NCBI GenBank assembly: GCA_000434635.1 | Contig: HF988083.1 | Coordinates: 17,901-27,904, forward strand | DNA length: 10,004 nucleotides | Direction: 5' to 3' | Origin: Firmicutes bacterium CAG:110 | Lineage (GTDB): Bacteria; Bacillota; Clostridia; Oscillospirales; Oscillospiraceae | In this document: in pieces, positions 8,685-10,004 of the stretch | Position numbering within the stretch: the stretch's first letter is position 1 | Layout: every line of letters begins with the position of its first letter | Translations under genes and position numbers: made by a program | The notes under the pieces: generated by a model | The model's input: the letters and a program-made list of their open reading frames with translations, nothing else | Databases searched by the model: none | Told to the model about the DNA's origin: nothing

Positions 8685-9974
8685 GTGAAAAAAATCAAAC
8701 TAACCGCGTTGGAGCGGAGCTGGATTCTCTATGACATCGGCAATTCCGCGTTCATCCTGCTGGTTTCGACTCTGATTCCCATTTATTTCAACGCTCTGGC
8801 GACTACCGGCGGGCTGAACGAGTCATTGTATTTGTCCTATTGGGGCTACGCCGGTTCCGTCTCCACGCTGCTGGTGGCCGTCATCGGCCCCATCTGCGGC
8901 ACGCTGGCTGACCACCGGGGCTTCAAAAAGCCCATTTTCATGGCCTGTATGCTTCTGGGCGTTCTCGGCTGCGCCGCCATGGGCGTGACTGCGGGATGGC
9001 TGGCATTTCTGGTGGTGTTCGTTCTCGCCAAAGTGGGGTATTCCTCCAGTCTGGTGTTCTACGACGCCATGCTCCCGGAGGTCACCACCGACGAGCGGAT
9101 GGACACGGTATCCTCCATGGGCTACGCCTACGGCTATATCGGTTCCGTGATTCCCTTCATCCTCTGTCTGCTGCTGGTGCTGTTCGGGGGCAAGATCGGC
9201 ATCGGCGCGGGAACGGCCATGGTCGTTTCCTTCCTCATTACCGCCGTGTGGTGGTTCGTATGCACCCAGCCGCTGCTGAAGCGTTACCGCCAGACCGCCT
9301 TCGTGGAGCACGGCGGCAATCCCGTTTCTTCCACCTTCCGGCGTTTGAGAGACACCTTCCGGGAGGTTCGGCAGCAGAAGCATATTTTCCTGTACCTGCT
9401 GGCCTTTTTCTTCTTCATCGACGGCGTTTACACCATCATCGACATGGCAACGGCCTACGGCACCGCTCTGGGTCTGAACACCACCGGACTGCTGCTGGCG
9501 CTGCTGCTGACCCAGTTCGTGGCCTTCCCCTGCTCCATCGCCTTCGGCCGGTTCTCCGCCAAGTACGATACGGGGCTGCTCATTAAGATCTGCATCCTCT
9601 GCTACACCGGCATTACCCTGTTCGCGGTATTTCTTGTGTCCCAGTGGCAGTTCTGGGTACTGGCGGTTCTGGTGGGCATGTTCCAGGGCGGCATTCAGGC
9701 GCTGAGCCGCAGCTACCTCGGGAAAATCATCCCGGCGGAGCGCAGCGGCGAATACTTCGGTCTCATGGACATTTGCGGCAAGGGCGCGTCCTTCCTTGGT
9801 ACGACCCTGATCGCCATGGTCAGTCAGTTCACCGACGGGCAGTCGTTCCATGTCTTCGGGCTGGAGCTGCAAAACGAAAACATCGCCGTGGGTACGCTGG
9901 TCGTCATCTTCGCCATCGGCTTCGTCCTGTTCTGCAAGGCGGACAGGCTGAATAAGCAGTACATACACATTTAA
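8685..9974 (+). CDS. MFS transporter, UMF1 (Atg22-like) family
   Basis: This 429-residue integral membrane protein has about 12 hydrophobic segments and belongs to the major facilitator superfamily. The N-terminal pattern E-R-S-W-I-L-Y-D-I-G-N-S-A-F (10-23) and the segment A-L-S-R-S-Y-L-G-K-I-I-P-x-E-R-S-G-E-Y-F-G (339-359) are characteristic of the UMF1/Atg22-like family. The MFS loop 2-3 motif appears as G-T-L-A-D-H-R-G-F-K-K (72-82). Yeast Atg22 is a vacuolar amino acid effluxer; substrates of bacterial members are mostly unknown. I chose GTG at 8685 because AAGGAG at 8671-8676 sits 8 nt upstream and the family N-terminus begins there. A second GTG at 8676 overlaps that ribosome binding site, and the open frame further upstream overlaps the previous gene without homology. 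It follows the PLC-like gene by 22 nt and is probably co-transcribed with it. Confidence 0.9.
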   Translation: MKKIKLTALERSWILYDIGNSAFILLVSTLIPIYFNALATTGGLNESLYLSYWGYAGSVSTLLVAVIGPICGTLADHRGFKKPIFMACMLLGVLGCAAMGVTAGWLAFLVVFVLAKVGYSSSLVFYDAMLPEVTTDERMDTVSSMGYAYGYIGSVIPFILCLLLVLFGGKIGIGAGTAMVVSFLITAVWWFVCTQPLLKRYRQTAFVEHGGNPVSSTFRRLRDTFREVRQQKHIFLYLLAFFFFIDGVYTIIDMATAYGTALGLNTTGLLLALLLTQFVAFPCSIAFGRFSAKYDTGLLIKICILCYTGITLFAVFLVSQWQFWVLAVLVGMFQGGIQALSRSYLGKIIPAERSGEYFGLMDICGKGASFLGTTLIAMVSQFTDGQSFHVFGLELQNENIAVGTLVVIFAIGFVLFCKADRLNKQYIHI

Positions 9975-9985
9975 ATTAAGAATGC

Positions 9986-10004
9986 CGGGGGCTGACCGCC
10001 CCCG
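9986..10004 (+). terminator. GC-rich hairpin, probable terminator cut by the window edge
   Basis: CGGGGGC (9986-9992) and GCCCCCG (9998-10004) form a perfect 7-bp stem with a 5-nt loop (TGACC), 11 nt after the UMF1 transporter stop. This is the usual place and shape for an intrinsic terminator. The T-run that would confirm it lies beyond the end of the window. Confidence 0.65.

Noticed and set aside
7562..8698. Minus-strand open frame (378 codons) across the divergent intergenic region and the PLC-like gene
   Set aside because: It runs antisense through the PLC-like gene, across both promoter regions, and into the editing-protein gene in another frame. It has no recognisable domain.
8823..9968. 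Minus-strand open frame (381 codons) opposite the UMF1 transporter
   Set aside because: The composition is Gln/Glu/His/Gly-rich, the typical reverse shadow of a hydrophobic membrane protein. There are no motifs and no ribosome binding site of note.

Overview
The window reads as an ordinary chromosomal segment from a GC-rich Gram-positive anaerobe of the Clostridia, most likely an Oscillospiraceae/Ruminococcaceae-type gut bacterium. The clues are a YerB-like DUF3048 lipoprotein, lipobox signal peptides with Ala/Pro/Thr/Glu-rich linkers, a SecA of 917 residues with a C-terminal SEC-C zinc motif, strong AGGAGG-type ribosome binding sites, and AT-rich promoters set in otherwise GC-rich DNA. The taxonomic call is inference, because no rRNA gene is present. 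There is no mobile element, CRISPR array, tRNA or rRNA.

Left block, minus strand, read right to left from about 6480 to 48: secA (preprotein translocase ATPase), a 62-nt gap holding a perfect 14-bp hairpin, a PgeF/YfiH-type laccase-domain purine nucleoside phosphorylase, an extracellular family 5 solute-binding lipoprotein whose start overlaps the pgeF stop by 4 nt (ATGA), and a DUF3048 lipoprotein. A promoter with a perfect extended -10 lies just upstream of secA. The order and tight spacing suggest at least partial co-transcription. The two lipoproteins would themselves be Sec substrates, but this link may be only incidental.

Middle: a minus-strand gene at 6567-7721 encodes a stand-alone alanyl-tRNA editing protein (AlaX type with a DHHA1-like tail). 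It has its own well-formed promoter and a possible weak terminator before the secA promoter.

Right block, plus strand, divergent from alaX: a zinc-dependent phospholipase C family protein without a signal peptide, followed 22 nt later by an MFS transporter of the UMF1/Atg22-like family that starts at GTG. A GC-rich hairpin at the window edge is probably the terminator of this two-gene unit.

I see no convincing new biological system. The items most worth a second look are the secA-pgeF palindrome, the translationally coupled pgeF/orphan solute-binding pair, the intracellular PLC-like protein paired with a UMF1 transporter, the secA leader hairpin, and the 12-bp tandem repeat in the DUF3048 gene.
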